From positions 1,837,698 to 1,901,697 of the forward strand of contig JAMKCF010000015.1 in NCBI GenBank assembly GCA_023634235.1: a stretch of DNA of 64,000 nt. Direction: 5' to 3'. Shown in pieces: positions 28,501 to 36,960 of the stretch. The translations under genes and the position numbers were made by a program. The notes beneath the pieces are model-generated. The model searched no databases, was not told the DNA's origin, and saw nothing but the letters and a program-made list of their open reading frames with translations. The DNA comes from Pisaster brevispinus (Eukaryota > Echinodermata > Asteroidea > Forcipulatida > Asteriidae). The first letter of the stretch is position 1, and each line of letters begins with the position of its first letter.

Positions 28501-31164
28501 ATAACAATAATTCTGAAGATAGTGTCCACTTTTTGGCAATGACATATAAATACGATTTAGAAGTTCCAAGTAAAATAATAAATGCGGTAACAACCTAACT
28601 TTAAAACATCAACAGCCTCCCTCTTTTTCCACAGAAACAAATCCCAAATTAATTTTCTGCAGCAAAATGATTAATTTCAGAAATCTACTCGACATCCTTC
28701 CAAAGCACACACAGACTGATTATGAAAAAGTTTAAGGACATACCACGTCCCAATATGTCCACAATATTACCCGTGTTCAATTTTGACAGATGCCCGATGG
28801 AATTGCTGTTTAATAAAAAACAAATAATAAAAAACTGAGGTATGTTGAGGGGTTTCCCTGTAAAGTCTAGCCCTTGGTGAGGACTCTTTCCCCGGGGAAG
28901 ATCGAGGAAGACTTCGATCCCACGTTGGTTTCACGCACAAAGACCTAGGATGAATTGAACCACTTCCTCTCCAAGAGAGGGGGGAAAAATGACTGGCAGT
29001 TTATGAGATGGTTTTGGGGAGGAAGATGCGAGGCGGATATGAAGATGTCGGTGAAGATGTGCCACTCATCGCCCAGACATTAATGTGGTTCGACTTGTGG
29101 AATAATGTTCTGTCTGTGCATTGATTTGCAAGTCTGTATACCATTCCATGGACCTTTCTATTCCAACACACGGAAAGCTATCAAATCTGTCACGTACCCT
29201 GTGTGAATCTACAATAATGAATACTGGGTGTGGTTTTTTTTAAAAATGGGATCCGACTAATTCCGCCCTCAGTGTGGTTACACACAGCTGCCTTATATGG
29301 GAAACAAATCATCTCATGAATATTCAGCTGAAAATCCCAACAATTCGGTTTGAAGCGGGTGAATCCATCAACCTGTTTGGGCTTTGGTTGGGATTCGAAC
29401 CCAGGACCACAGAAATGACATTTCACTCGTCCCTTTGTGAGCACGCTTTTAAGTGCAGTGATCGCTCAAACCATCCCCTCCATCACCTCCTCGTCATTAA
29501 TCTATCTTAAAACGAAAACCAAAATCTTGTTGACTGTGCGTTTCGATTTCACGGTCAAAGGTGACCCAAGGACGTCATATTTCTTTCCAAAAGAAATACA
29601 CCCCTACTAACCGATGTATTTCCGCGTACATTCTATCCAAATCAGTTAGTTTTGCCGAGAATCCCACCTTGATGGCCTTCGTTTAGAGATTTTGAAGTGC
29701 CACTCGTAAAAAACCCAGACTCCCCACTTTAAAACAACAGATAGTGTGTGTTTTCTGCAGGTGGGAACATGGTGTATTTATAGACTAGATGACATAACTA
29801 CTTGTCAGTCTTGTTTGGATAACACCAGCCAGACCTCCACTGTGCAAGAGTGTGTATACACAGCATGGAGATGGAAAAAAACCCAACTTGTGTATAATAT
29901 TTACATTATACAAGCTCTTGCTCAATGGCCTAGGAGCTTAAATACACAAATCCATTGATATACAGCACATTATTGTGTGAACCTAGCTTATGGGACAGCT
30001 CTTTTGTTAAAATCCTCCATGAATGCTCTGCTATAAATGCAAGAATATTCACACATGATAGGCTCACATTGCCATAGGAACACTGTCTGGAAAATTTCAA
30101 AAGGAAAAATGCCCCCCCCCCCCTAATCCAGCCCAAGAAAAATACTGCTCCCTGCTTGAACAAAAAACTACAATGTCTGAAAAACTTCACACTAGAAAAT
30201 GGACTACCCCACCGATTTTCGACATGTTAAAACATGTGGCGTGCTGGGGCTGGTGTTAGATGAAACTAACAGGCATGCCAGGTATGTTTGTAATAACCAC
30301 GCTCAGGGTGAACAAACACACTTTATTTAAGATCACGTTTCTGGAATCAACTGTTTCCCTGCTCGCGGCATGTTGCCCCTTCATACCAAATTCCTTTAAA
30401 AAAACATTCTTTCCCAACGTTACTAGTGGGGTACAAAATGGACCTTTTGAGTTTAATCATGGAGGTAGAACATGGAGGTAGAACATGGAGGTAGAAATAG
30501 AACAACAGCTTTCCATACTCCACGAGTTAAAATGAAAAGATATTTTGTTCCATTCATAAACCCAGACTTGAAAAGCTGGAGAGTTAGGAATTTACTTTTT
30601 TTTCCACCATGGCCAATACATAAATAACACTTTCTTTTTCGGTGTAGCATTGCATGTTTAGGGTAGGGCAGGTCACTTGTTTCCTAAGCCCATTTTACAG
30701 ATACATTTAGGCGTAACACAAAAACTTTACAGAGTCTCTGACATCTTCCAACCCCGAACCCAATATTTGATGTGGTTCTAATTGCAATTCCACTTTGCTT
30801 CTCTGTATTTAACACAACATTTTGAAATCTAATCTGTTTTCTTGGCCAACTATCTCCCAAACATCCCCTCTTAGATTTCTAGATTCCGCATGCTTGTAAA
30901 CTCCACCATCAACCCCCTCATCCATCACTCCCCACTCCCCCAGGAATGTCCCCCTTTCCAACCGATGACCCTACCTTGATTTCCTCCCACCATGTTGACC
31001 GTCCAGTCAGTCGACACGGTCACGACCAGGAAGACGATACCGGCAATGATGAAGACGGCGATTATAGTCTTGGTGAGGCAAGCGATGAGTGTGTCAAACT
31101 TGGTCTTCTTGTGCACTATCATGGCTATCTCTTCCTCGGTCTCAACATTTTCATACTTCCCCAT
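1256..31164 (-). CDS. Neuregulin-like multi-EGF transmembrane ligand, N-terminal-membrane isoform (11 exons, 669 aa)
   Basis: Joined minus-strand exons: 31164-30975, 19527-19359, 18176-18031, 14405-14303, 12713-12580, 12293-12188, 9664-9548, 7748-7681, 3535-3433, 2719-2578, 1987-1256. All borders are GT/AG and every phase matches, giving 669 codons plus stop. Order of parts: cytoplasmic residues 1-30, hydrophobic segment about 33-50, seven EGF-like modules 66-332, sequons at N313 and N343, second membrane segment about 354-376, basic juxtamembrane region, then a Ser/Pro/Gly-rich tail ending PSAV. Both termini should face the cytosol, as in type III neuregulin. The NGG-type EGF modules, the tail motif PRGRGRLNG and the C-terminus RLKDVVESSPPSAV resemble NRG1 (GPRGRLNG and RLSSVIANQDPIAV, from memory). 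Inferred role: membrane-tethered ligand for an ErbB/EGFR-type receptor. Odd: seven EGF modules, where vertebrate neuregulins have one. The exon chain is seen directly; orthology is inference. The alternative is another multi-EGF adhesion or ligand protein. Confidence 0.85.
1988..2577 (-). other. Intron between exons 10 and 11
   Basis: 590 bp with GTAAGT donor and TTTTAG acceptor. It carries one CAGCGCCCTCTAT motif at 2178-2190 and otherwise nothing I can name. Confidence 0.8.
2578..2719 (-). CDS. Exon 10: basic cytoplasmic juxtamembrane region
   Basis: Residues 380-426. 1 + 47 codons, phase 0 at its 3' end; acceptor TCTTAAG, donor GTAAGT. Encodes NAREIERREKLEDMLREQTN, a charged, probably helical stretch recalling the KKQRKKLHDRLRQSL region of NRG1. 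AKRLRASIQSS, a Gly5 run and DDIELTS follow. A mobile-element copy (2815-2980) begins about 95 bp upstream of the acceptor. Confidence 0.85.
2720..3432 (-). other. Intron between exons 9 and 10
   Basis: 713 bp. It holds one copy of the hairpin-bearing dispersed element described at 2815-2980. Confidence 0.8.
2815..2980 (+). repeat. Dispersed hairpin element, copy 1 (MITE-like)
   Basis: About 165 bp matching, in reverse complement, the segment 36600-36768. Shared landmarks are GCACTGCAGCTGTTG, CAAAACATTCGAATCTGAG and a near-palindrome of GAGAAACGATTCA / TGAATCATTTCTC. Non-coding and hairpin-ended, it fits a miniature inverted-repeat element. It sits in the intron just upstream of exon 10. Confidence 0.65.
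3433..3535 (-). CDS. Exon 9: transmembrane segment
   Basis: Residues 346-378. 2 + 33 codons + 2; acceptor TTTTTTACAG, donor GTTGGT (weaker than the other donors). Encodes PQENSRKM, then a strongly hydrophobic run (VITMCVIFVSMLIVIAIVII) and VYVKN. The basic residues after the run fit a cytosolic stop-transfer, so the C-terminal part is cytoplasmic. Confidence 0.87.
5413..5500. repeat. Inverted repeat, 16-bp arms
   Basis: ACCACGCCCACTATAG at 5413-5428 and CTATGGTGGGCGTGGT at 5485-5500 pair at 15 of 16 positions around a 56-base loop. A third related phrase (GGTAGGCGTGGC) follows at about 5505. Probable small hairpin element. Confidence 0.55.
5839..5853. promoter_or_regulatory. CTCF-like motif (weak)
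   Basis: CAGCGCCCTCTAATG, reverse complement CATTAGAGGGCGCTG, resembles the conserved bilaterian CTCF core. Could equally be part of a dispersed repeat. Confidence 0.25.
6844..6860 (-). promoter_or_regulatory. CTCF-like motif
   Basis: Minus strand reads GCCACAAGAGGGCGCTG, matching the CTCF core CCASYAGRKGGCRS at 13 of 14 positions. It lies in the intron between exons 8 and 9. Binding is not shown by sequence alone. Confidence 0.35.
7681..7748 (-). CDS. Exon 8: end of juxtamembrane EGF module 7 and stalk
   Basis: Residues 323-344. 1 + 22 codons + 1; acceptor TTCACAG, donor GTAAGT. Encodes CLAKYTGERCQYKSLPPPHP, then NA. It closes module 7 (compare CPNEFTGDRCQ of NRG1) and gives a short Pro-rich stalk with an N-A-T sequon made across the next junction. 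By analogy with neuregulins, this is the exon that sets receptor-binding specificity and where ectodomain cleavage would be expected. Confidence 0.84.
8010..8121. repeat. AGCC/GGCT-rich inverted repeat
   Basis: Imperfect arms of about 40 bp (CCACGGCTTGGGTACGGGCT ... and AGCCCAAGCCCAACCCGTGG) around a short centre. Related AGCC/GGCT-rich stretches occur at 14605-14645, 19255-19290, 35236-35300 and 38028-38115, so this is a dispersed family. Confidence 0.55.
8158..8184 (+). repeat. Shared 27-bp phrase with CTCF-like core, copy 1
   Basis: TTTGGAACGCGAGGTGGCAG then CAGACTT. The same phrase with one change is at 48566-48592. AGGTGGCAGCAG also resembles a CTCF core. Confidence 0.45.
9548..9664 (-). 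CDS. Exon 7: end of EGF module 6 and start of juxtamembrane EGF module 7
   Basis: Residues 284-321. 1 + 38 codons + 2; donor GTGAGT. I chose the acceptor TTGGCAG at 9665 because it gives the normal C-x-C spacing (SCRCPILYHGKRC). An upstream AG at 9686 would add 21 bp in frame and insert an extra Cys. The exon continues with ERLEPDLDCGCLNGGECNYN and ETKQEYVC: Cys1 to Cys4 of module 7, with only one residue between Cys1 and Cys2. There is an N-glycosylation sequon at N313. Confidence 0.85.
9665..12187 (-). other. Intron between exons 6 and 7
   Basis: 2.5 kb. A G-run at 11865-11874 and a purine-rich minus-to-plus asymmetry from 11700 to 11960 are the only visible structure. Confidence 0.8.
12188..12293 (-). 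CDS. Exon 6: first half of EGF module 6 (NGG class)
   Basis: Residues 249-282. 2 + 34 codons + 2; acceptor TTGTCAG, donor GTAAGA. Encodes EPCGPKYEHYCMNGGGCILL, then KGIMKPSC. Like exon 4 it ends just after Cys4 in phase 2, so NGG-class modules are consistently split between Cys4 and Cys5. The intron before it (12294-12579) is the shortest in the gene, at 286 bp. Confidence 0.85.
12580..12713 (-). CDS. Exon 5: end of EGF module 4 plus module 5
   Basis: Residues 204-247. 1 + 44 codons + 1; acceptor GGTTTAG, donor GTAAGA. Starts CPNGFSGDRCE, very close to the CPNEFTGDRCQ end of the NRG1 EGF module (from memory). Module 5 follows as ECAVQCGDHGTLD, then ECRCICSEGYRGTNCE, of the HG-x-L class. The junction codon with exon 6 is ACT (Thr). 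Confidence 0.88.
12714..14302 (-). other. Intron between exons 4 and 5
   Basis: 1.6 kb; contains the hairpin at 13033-13106. The remainder has no feature I can support. Confidence 0.8.
13033..13106. repeat. Hairpin with perfect 20-bp palindromic core
   Basis: CGATGGTCGGCCGACCATCG at 13061-13080 is a perfect palindrome. Outer segments GTTGTAT and ATACAAC pair again further out, giving an extended imperfect stem. A small non-coding hairpin element is likely. Confidence 0.6.
14303..14405 (-). CDS. Exon 4: first half of EGF module 4 (NGG class)
   Basis: Residues 170-202. 2 + 33 codons + 2; acceptor CCTAAG, donor GTAGGA. Encodes TADEMCNEGTYCSNGGTCYE, then VDEPKTRELILLC. The spacing and NGG-x-C match the neuregulin EGF module, including the long insert before Cys4. 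The exon stops one codon after Cys4, in phase 2, so the module is completed in exon 5 by CPNGFSGDRC. Confidence 0.85.
14850..14884. repeat. Interrupted GA microsatellite
   Basis: GAGAGA runs broken by AA; intronic. Confidence 0.9.
17241..17270. repeat. (GA)15 microsatellite
   Basis: Uninterrupted GA dinucleotides within an intron. Confidence 0.95.
18031..18176 (-). CDS. Exon 3: EGF-like modules 2 (second half) and 3
   Basis: Residues 121-168. 1 + 48 codons + 1; acceptor TTTACAG, donor GTGAGT. Starts CSCVCNENYMGDTC, completing module 2. Module 3 follows: LCDKTCDPDHGTLD, then RCTCQCEAGYYGETC. The HG-x-L and CxCxC pattern matches modules 1, 2 and 5, so these four form one EGF class distinct from the NGG class. 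Codon use is GC-richer than the surrounding introns. Confidence 0.87.
18177..19358 (-). other. Intron between exons 2 and 3
   Basis: 1.2 kb. Its distal part (about 18975-19050) shares CCATTTTGTTTTTCA and GAGATGGGTGTTCAAATCAAA with 20928-20998, indicating a dispersed repeat. A 133-codon plus-strand frame at 18292-18693 is unsupported. Confidence 0.75.
18975..19050 (+). repeat. Dispersed repeat, copy 1
   Basis: Begins AGCCATTTTGTTTTTCA and ends GATGGGTGTTCAAATCAAAT. Matches 20928-20998 with scattered changes. Confidence 0.5.
19359..19527 (-). CDS. Exon 2: first EGF-like module, shared by both isoforms
   Basis: Residues 65-119 of the membrane isoform. 2 + 55 codons + 2; acceptor CTTTAG preceded by a CT microsatellite, donor GTAAGT. 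Contains ICALSCENGEL, then C-x-C-x-C and ETGWDGLSC: a six-Cys EGF-like module of the form C-x3-C...G-x-L...CxCxC..GW.G..C. A linker (IPLLTISTGQ) and the first half of module 2 (PCNLDCGEHGRMDQDE) follow. It is the common acceptor for the Ig-type and membrane-type first exons. Confidence 0.86.
19533..19576. repeat. (GA/CT)n microsatellite forming a polypyrimidine tract
   Basis: On the minus strand this reads as CT repeats plus CTGT units ending 5 bp before the TAG acceptor of exon 2. It supplies the polypyrimidine tract for the exon that receives both alternative first exons. Confidence 0.9.
19847..19925. repeat. Imperfect (CAA)n repeat
   Basis: CAA repeats with AAAAC interruptions, preceded by C-runs. 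It directly abuts the hammerhead-like motif at 19926. Confidence 0.9.
19926..19965 (-). ncRNA. Hammerhead-like motif 6
   Basis: Minus strand: GUGAUGA, U, GAUC-ACACCAU-GGUC, then GAAACGUC. Stem II is clear and the CUGANGA box has C3 changed to G. Adjacent to a CAA repeat. Confidence 0.3.
20869..20893. repeat. T25 homopolymer
   Basis: Uninterrupted T run after CTGCGCAG; possibly the tail of a reverse-strand retroposed copy. Confidence 0.8.
20928..20998 (+). repeat. Dispersed repeat, copy 2
   Basis: Begins AAGCCATTTTGTTTTTCAAC and ends GATGGGTGTCCAAATCAAAT. Same family as 18975-19050; a T25 tract lies 35 bp upstream. Confidence 0.5.
23981..24114. repeat. Tandem repeat, 44-45 bp x 3
   Basis: Units start at 23981, 24025 and 24070, each with CATCCACAATC..., GGTATCGC and GACTGGTCAAA. 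Divergence between units is about 10 to 15 percent by eye. Confidence 0.85.
24180..24257. repeat. Imperfect (CAA)n repeat
   Basis: CAACA-rich run with AGC and ATC interruptions, 65 bp after the 44-bp tandem array. Confidence 0.85.
26472..26485. repeat. C14 homopolymer
   Basis: C run in intron 1; similar C or G runs occur at 15596, 28082, 41730, 47811, 55471 and 61340. Confidence 0.85.
27587..27614. repeat. (CAAA)n microsatellite
   Basis: ACAAACAAAC repeats after a C-run and A-run. Confidence 0.9.
29388..29476 (-). repeat. Possible tRNA-derived SINE head
   Basis: Minus strand shows GGTTTGAGCGATCACTGCAC, a tRNA-like A-box/anticodon region, then about 50 bp later GGTCCTGGGTTCGAATCCC, a good B-box (GGTTCGAATCC). 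No intact cloverleaf can be drawn, so a SINE or tRNA relic fits better than a functional tRNA. Confidence 0.45.
30458..30496. repeat. Tandem repeat, 13 bp x 3
   Basis: Three perfect copies of CATGGAGGTAGAA. Confidence 0.95.
30975..31164 (-). CDS. Exon 1, membrane-segment start (residues 1-63)
   Basis: Starts MGKYENVETEEE, with A at -3 and G at +4 of the ATG. An in-frame TGA at 31224-31222 supports this start if no intron lies between. The acidic/basic N-terminus is followed by a hydrophobic stretch (TIIAVFIIAGIVFLVVTV, residues 33-50) and then STDW. There is no obvious signal-peptidase site, so it reads as an uncleaved signal anchor. The exon ends CAA G at donor GTAGGG (phase 1); the G joins AA of exon 2 to give Glu64. 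This parallels the N-terminal membrane segment of type III neuregulin, though the residues themselves are not obviously alike. Confidence 0.82.
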
Positions 31165-31600
31165 CTTGACGGTCCGTCCTTCACACGGCAGTTGACAAAA
31201 AAATCAAACAAGCTTCGTAATCTCAAAAGGCTGAAATCAGAGTGACTTAAAAGTGCACGAGCATAAACTCTGCTGGAATCGTAAAGTCCTGTTGCATGAA
31301 GTCCGTGGGCTGTCTTGGTTCTTCCCAATCAACTTATGAAAAAGACACCGAGCTGCCAAATTAATAAAAAATCTTCTGTGGGAGATTGAAGTGTCGTCCC
31401 CTGGCTCTTACAGTCTCTGTCTGGGTGGACACAGCCGCGAAAAAACCACACCAGTAATGTCTGTCTCGAGTGCTTCAGCTAAATATTATGTCCAAACACT
31501 CATTAACCATGGAGGTGATTAGACGTCGTACCCGTGCGCGTGTTGGCGTTCAGTGGAGCTAACACCAGGCGGTTGTGGAGCGCCAGTGTGTTCTTTTGCA
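31165..31600 (-). promoter_or_regulatory. Presumed 5' UTR and promoter side of exon 1
   Basis: Lies directly upstream of the membrane-type ATG. The in-frame TGA at 31224-31222 is consistent with untranslated leader. I see no clear TATA box, and the start site cannot be placed from sequence. Confidence 0.4.
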
Positions 31601-34600
31601 TAACGTCCTGTATTGAAGATTTCTGAGTTCGAAGTCCAGTTTATTCAACGATAAGAGATGAGTTGATATCATGGAGTGGTTCAAGTGCAACAATCCGGTA
31701 CCAGTCTCTCCGATCTGCTTCTCACTGTTTGGCTTTTACTCCCAACACGTCCAAAGCGAAATGAATATATCACAGTCAAATTATGCTGTACTATTACTGC
31801 CGTTTGTGTGGTGCTGTGAGCGTATACTTGTTGAGTACCATACACAATACATCAATGTAGTCTCCCCGGGTCAATGCTTCACCATCAAACTCCAGCAATG
31901 TCACTTTCTCTTTCTGACACAGCTTTACAAATATTTCTCCAATTGAAAGATGGATGGGGGAGAAAGAAAAAAGACGAACCACAGTATGGAATATTACCGT
32001 GATTGCCGTCCGAGGACAGATTCTCTCTCAGATTACAGATTACAGAATTTACCTCCTGAAGATTGTTCTAATCTCGGTCTGTGGTTTAATCAAGACGAGC
32101 CAAATCAAACTTGAGCATCTCTCTGAAAAAGAAAACGGATCATCGTCTCGAACCCTCTGCTCTACAGAAGGAAAAAAAACTCTGATTGGCTGGAGAGTTG
32201 ACTGAGCTTTGTAGCCTTGCTTGGAGACTTGTAGGGGATGGTGGAGCCATCAGCTGAGCGGTTCCTTGTATTTGATGTTCAGTATTTACCTTGGTTTCTT
32301 ATATAGACTGTCGACATACAGCGATTGGGTAATAATACGTCTTCGCAATATCAGCGGTCCACAATAGGTAGACACGCTGCAAGGGTTGCACAGTCCATAT
32401 AGCTTGGTGACCATACGTTGGCTTTTGGGACTCCATCTGATGTTTGTCGTCCAGGCTACTTTATTGACTGGGGGGACGAGATTTGGACGATTATGATGAG
32501 GAATGGGTGTTGTGAAATCACGCTTTGATAATACACACGGTGTGCGGTGTGTTTCTGCATGCAGTGAAGTCGTCATACGCGCCGGTTGCAGCTTCCTCTG
32601 TGATTTCATAAACGCCGGACTATTTCGAGATATGACATTGTAGTGGAATTTCAGAGTGCCCAACTGCCCATGGGCGGCCCCCCACACGGGTGAATTCCCT
32701 TACATCACAAACTCAACATTGTGCAATGTTCAAGGTCTTGAAAGATTATCTTCGAGTACCAGCAAACAAGAAGATCAAACATCTTGTTGCAACATAACTA
32801 CTTTTTTTCACAAGAACAAAAAAATAATATTACACAGTTTGTCCCAAAATGCCTATTTATAAACAACATTCACGAACATGCTCCTGAAAAAATGTTTTAT
32901 TTGCGGTAAAAATGCTGAGGTGGATTTCCCAACAAGAAATAAAAACCCCGTTTAAGAAAGAGTTCTTAATAATTATGTTACAAGAGCTTATTTTATTTTT
33001 CTTTGTTAACATCTTATTTCTTAAAGCCTTTCTTGAAATAGTTTTGTGTGTCTTTCGTTTATCAGGGTAGGGGTGGGGCTATGGACTCTCCCTGCCGGAA
33101 ACAGGACAAACCGGAAACGCAAAAGTTTCCAAATTAAAAACTGCATTTTCACAATTCTCGACATTTCTATCTGAAGGAATTCATCAAGATGTAATTCTCT
33201 TGCTTTCTTTCCAGTCCCTCTCAGGTATTCAAGATGGTCCTAAAGGCATAACCAAGGAATGATTACCATGTGACCTATCGTTGCCATATGTTTACCATCT
33301 CCTCTAATACAGCTGTTTTATCAACCAAGCAAGACAAACTTGAAGGTTAAGATGGAAAGGGGGAGGGAGGGCCCCCTCCCCCACCATGAACTAAAAATAG
33401 CTATAAAATGTCAAGAAATCCAACCGTAAGTCTATCGAGATAAATTGATGAAACCGTGACAGCTGGTGGTATGTAATCGACCTAAGAAAAATCAACTTGA
33501 GATGGCAATATGATAACTACATCTTACAAAAAAATTAATGACCCCCTTGGAACACTCCATTTGTATGGGAGGGGTGTGCTGAAAAACTGTCCGGAGGGTG
33601 ACCAACAGAACGGAAATATTTAATACAATCTTCAATAAACTACGATAAAAACTCAATCAAAAGAAGTCAAAAAATGAAGCCAACCGATTGTTTTTATAAA
33701 ACCATGGTTATACCAATTAAGCAAAGATGGCCCTCCGAATGTTCCATTTTCGTAAGGGGTTGTCAACAGCAGAGATTATTAATCATATATACACATAAAT
33801 ACGAATCAGTATGAAATAAAAAATAACTGAATTACACCAAATATCAACCACAACAATATACAAAACGGGATGACCAGTGGAATGTACCATTCAAGCGAAG
33901 GGGTTGCTGATTGAAGCCCATCCGAAGGTCGACCAACACAATAACAACGATAACAGTTATAACTATATTCATAAATCTCCTCACGCGTACAATAAAATAA
34001 TATATAAAACACCTAGGGGCAAATTACTAGTACTCTAAATGAATTAATGTAAACGAGACAAAAACTGCCCAAACAACAATTAACGTACATGGCGTTGCTT
34101 AGAAACACGTTATTTGTTTAGAACGATCGTTCACGTGTCACTGTCCTGTGTGACGTCATTTCATTATCATTTCTGCATGCAAAATTTGCATAATTATTCA
34201 ACTCCAGAATGTTTACGATCATAGTGCAGTAACCTGGTTCAAATTTAATCCAAAATAGCTAAAAATTTACAATTTGTAAAAAGGTAACAAGAAATGATAA
34301 TGCTCAAGGACAATTTACACCTGGAGGTTTTGTTTGTTTGTTTTGTTGTTGTTGTTTTGTTTTGTGTGGTTTTTTTTTGGGGGGCGGTGTGCCCCATCTA
34401 TCAAAATGAGAATAATATATACAAAATATGCAAAATTGAACAGGCATACCTCCGAATAAATCTTTGTAATTTCTGTTGAATTAAAGAGCTTTTCGTTTTG
34501 AGGTTGGGAACTGTCCCCGTAGGTTTTCATCCTATTGATTGAAAAAATTACTTTATTTATTTTGCTCATTTTTTTGTTGCATCCTAGGAAGTGAAACCCC

Positions 34601-36599
34601 TCTGGGACACGAGAATTCCAAAGGAAATCCGATACATTATCAACTTTAAGCGATACTTTGATGTGAAGCTAAAAATAAAACCTTTTTTTTTTTCATTTTT
34701 TAAGGAATATCAAAGATGTTCATTTACTCTCAGTGACACGAAGAAAAAGGAGAATCAAAAAGAGACAGACATCGAAAATAAACTAATAAAATTAACGGTC
34801 TGGCGTCCTGACTGTTTCTCATCAGAATAATGTGACAATGTTTACTCTGATAAGACACTGGCTGAAAAGTAAACAGTGACTGTCAGTTGGATTTTTCGGT
34901 GGATTTACACAGGATTTACTCAGTGAAAACAGGCTTAAAGAGTCTGGGACGAGACTGCAGAGTAAGAGCACATCCTTCAGGTCAAACAGCAACTTAGGTG
35001 ACTCCAAACACCAGTTGGAAGGAGGTGCAATGCAAACAGTGTAACCATAGACTTGGACTCAACAAGCCTTGCTACAGACTTTCTCTCTATGCTACAACAC
35101 ACGGACTATAAAGTTAATAAGAGACCAAACGCAACAAGGAACGAATTGTGCAAATAGCTGTTCATCCTACGAGAATTTCAAGATGGATAAGATGACCTTG
35201 TAAGGATCTAAATATGGCCGCGCCCGGGTCAAGGGACTCCGGCTACGACTAAGGCCGTTGGTGGCTACGGCTACGTCCGTTGGCTGCAACGACAACGTTG
35301 AAGAATAGGACCTTGGGGCGTTCCGGTCATAGCCTAGCCAGTGCCAAAGCCACTGATTCGAACACAACTTATGCGACTGTTAGGCCGTAGAGGGCGACGA
35401 TCACTGCTCGACGAATGAACAGAGCAGGTTAGAAAAAAGGGGGTGTCAATGTATGTAGGTGTGACTGCAGTGCGGCATTGTGTCGATAGTAAACTGTATC
35501 CCCTTAGAACGCAAGCTTCTGGGATGTTTATTGCGTCCACTGTGTGCAAACTGCAGAAGCGGATACTGATGGCCATGATACCAAAACGAGGTCAGACTAT
35601 TTTACCATCCAAGCCTCGCTTTGGTTGCAGTCATTTGAATGAAAGGAAAACAAGATGGCTGCTCTACAATAAAAGCCTATCAATCAAAATGACTAAAGAA
35701 GACAGTATACGACACTGAAGATCGTGTGCTTTTCATTCATTAAATCGAATAATCGGATCATCTCATTGTCCACTGAGGTAAATTTGATCAAAGACAAACG
35801 ATCGCAGAAAGTATCCACACGTCACAATTCCTCATTTAATTTGACTGGATATTGGCTTGCTATGCATACAACACTACCAAGGTGATAGCTTAATCAACAT
35901 AGGTATCACACGAGCGAGATCAACTCCCGTGAACCACACACCGTCGTCGGCTGGATTCAACGGGACGAAATTAGCAGATCCAACGGCGGGAATCTGGGGC
36001 AGCCGGCGGTCAAGATGGAGTTTCTCCGGGGAGCATTAAGACAATATTGATCCTGGGTCTTAGGTACACACCTTCGTCTTGGAGCGCGGGGAGATAAGGT
36101 ACGATCTAGTTTAATGAGAAGCGACGTGGAGTTGACTTTAGTGTGAGAGACGGTTTCATTGACTGTGTGTATAGACAATGAAAATCCTTCTGGACGGAAT
36201 GAGGGTAAGAAGTCTGACAAGATGAAAGGAGATTTAACTTAGTCAAAGTTTACTCTAATCGAGTACAAATAAAACACAAGCTAGACGCAATTTATTAACA
36301 CAAACGACAAAACTAAACTAAACACGAACACACACAAAAGAAACGCGAATATTACAACAAGAGGTAGGGTCATATATTGGTTTTTCTCAACGTAATGCTG
36401 ATTTATAGGCAACTTAATAAAGGAAGATACAATAAAAGTCACATGCGGAAGTTTCGGCTGAGTACAGTGTCTACTTGTTGCGAAATCAGGAAAAAAAACT
36501 GCCACAGTAGATTCACTGCCACAGTAGATTCAAAGCCATCCACGTTTAGCGAGGAGACAGTGGGTACCAACGCATCTCTGGCCGCAGCATTCGTGAACG
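31601..36599. other. Gap between exon 1 and the Ig exons
   Basis: This would be intron for the Ig isoform and upstream flank for the membrane isoform. Contains AGCC/GGCT-rich repeat sequence (35236-35300) and a 17-bp tandem duplication (36498-36531). The minus frame at 32687-32286 has no splice or domain support. Confidence 0.7.
36498..36531. repeat. Tandem duplication, 17 bp x 2
   Basis: Two perfect copies of ACTGCCACAGTAGATTC. Confidence 0.95.
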
Positions 36600-36768
36600 G
36601 ACACCAACCGTCAGAAGTCTGAGAAACGACTCATGCATGAATCGTTTCTCAGATTCAAATGTTTTGGGTTGAAATTTTTTTACCAAAGCAAATTATTTTG
36701 AAGGGAACCTTTTCTCAAAATAGTTTATCCTACCAACAGCTGCAGTGCTCCTTGCACCAAGTGAATTT
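36600..36768 (-). repeat. Dispersed hairpin element, copy 2 (MITE-like)
   Basis: Reverse-complement relative of 2815-2980. It includes a 36-base near-perfect palindrome at 36618-36653 (34 of 36 positions symmetric, centred on ATGCAT). It lies about 80 bp past Ig exon B, in the large intron of the Ig isoform. Confidence 0.65.
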
Positions 36769-36850
36769 TTATGGCCATAAATGTTTGGGGTATTTACCAA
36801 TCTATGACCCTAACCTATAAGGACTAGTTTAAAAAAAAAAAACTTCTTAC

Positions 36851-36960
36851 CGACTCTTGCACTCATTATGAGAGCTGGGTGGACGCCATCATCGGCGATG
36901 CAGCCATACACTCCCTCGTGAAGACTCTTCTGAACCCTCTTGAACTTTAACCTTATACCC
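36851..36960 (-). CDS. Ig-domain exon B (alternative N-terminal isoform)
   Basis: Acceptor GATGACAG, then 1 + 36 codons + 1, donor GTAAGA. It encodes GIRLKFKRVQKSLHEGVYGC, then IADDGVHPALIMSARV. The EGVYGC stretch is the F-strand Y-x-C signature that closes an Ig fold with the Cys of exon A. The exon ends GTC G in phase 1, the same base and phase as exon 1 of the main gene. It therefore splices in frame to exon 2 at 19527 and yields the same Glu before ICALSC. The intron to exon 2 would be 17.3 kb and would contain exon 1 of the other isoform. Confidence 0.8.

Larger units (their letters stand above)
19528..30974 (-). other. Intron 1 of the membrane-type isoform
   Basis: 11.4 kb, the longest intron of this isoform. 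It holds CAA repeats, a T25 tract (20869-20893), a 44-bp tandem repeat (23981-24114), a possible SINE (29388-29476), homopolymer runs and a 13-bp tandem repeat (30458-30496). A Cys-rich minus frame near 21190-21315 is discussed as a finding. No coding exon is secure here. Confidence 0.8.

Noticed and set aside
29388..29476. Functional tRNA gene
   Set aside because: Good B-box but no acceptor or anticodon stem that closes; better explained as a SINE relic.
32286..32687. 133-codon minus-strand frame upstream of exon 1
   Set aside because: No donor of suitable phase, no domain; could be leader or promoter sequence but not supported as coding.
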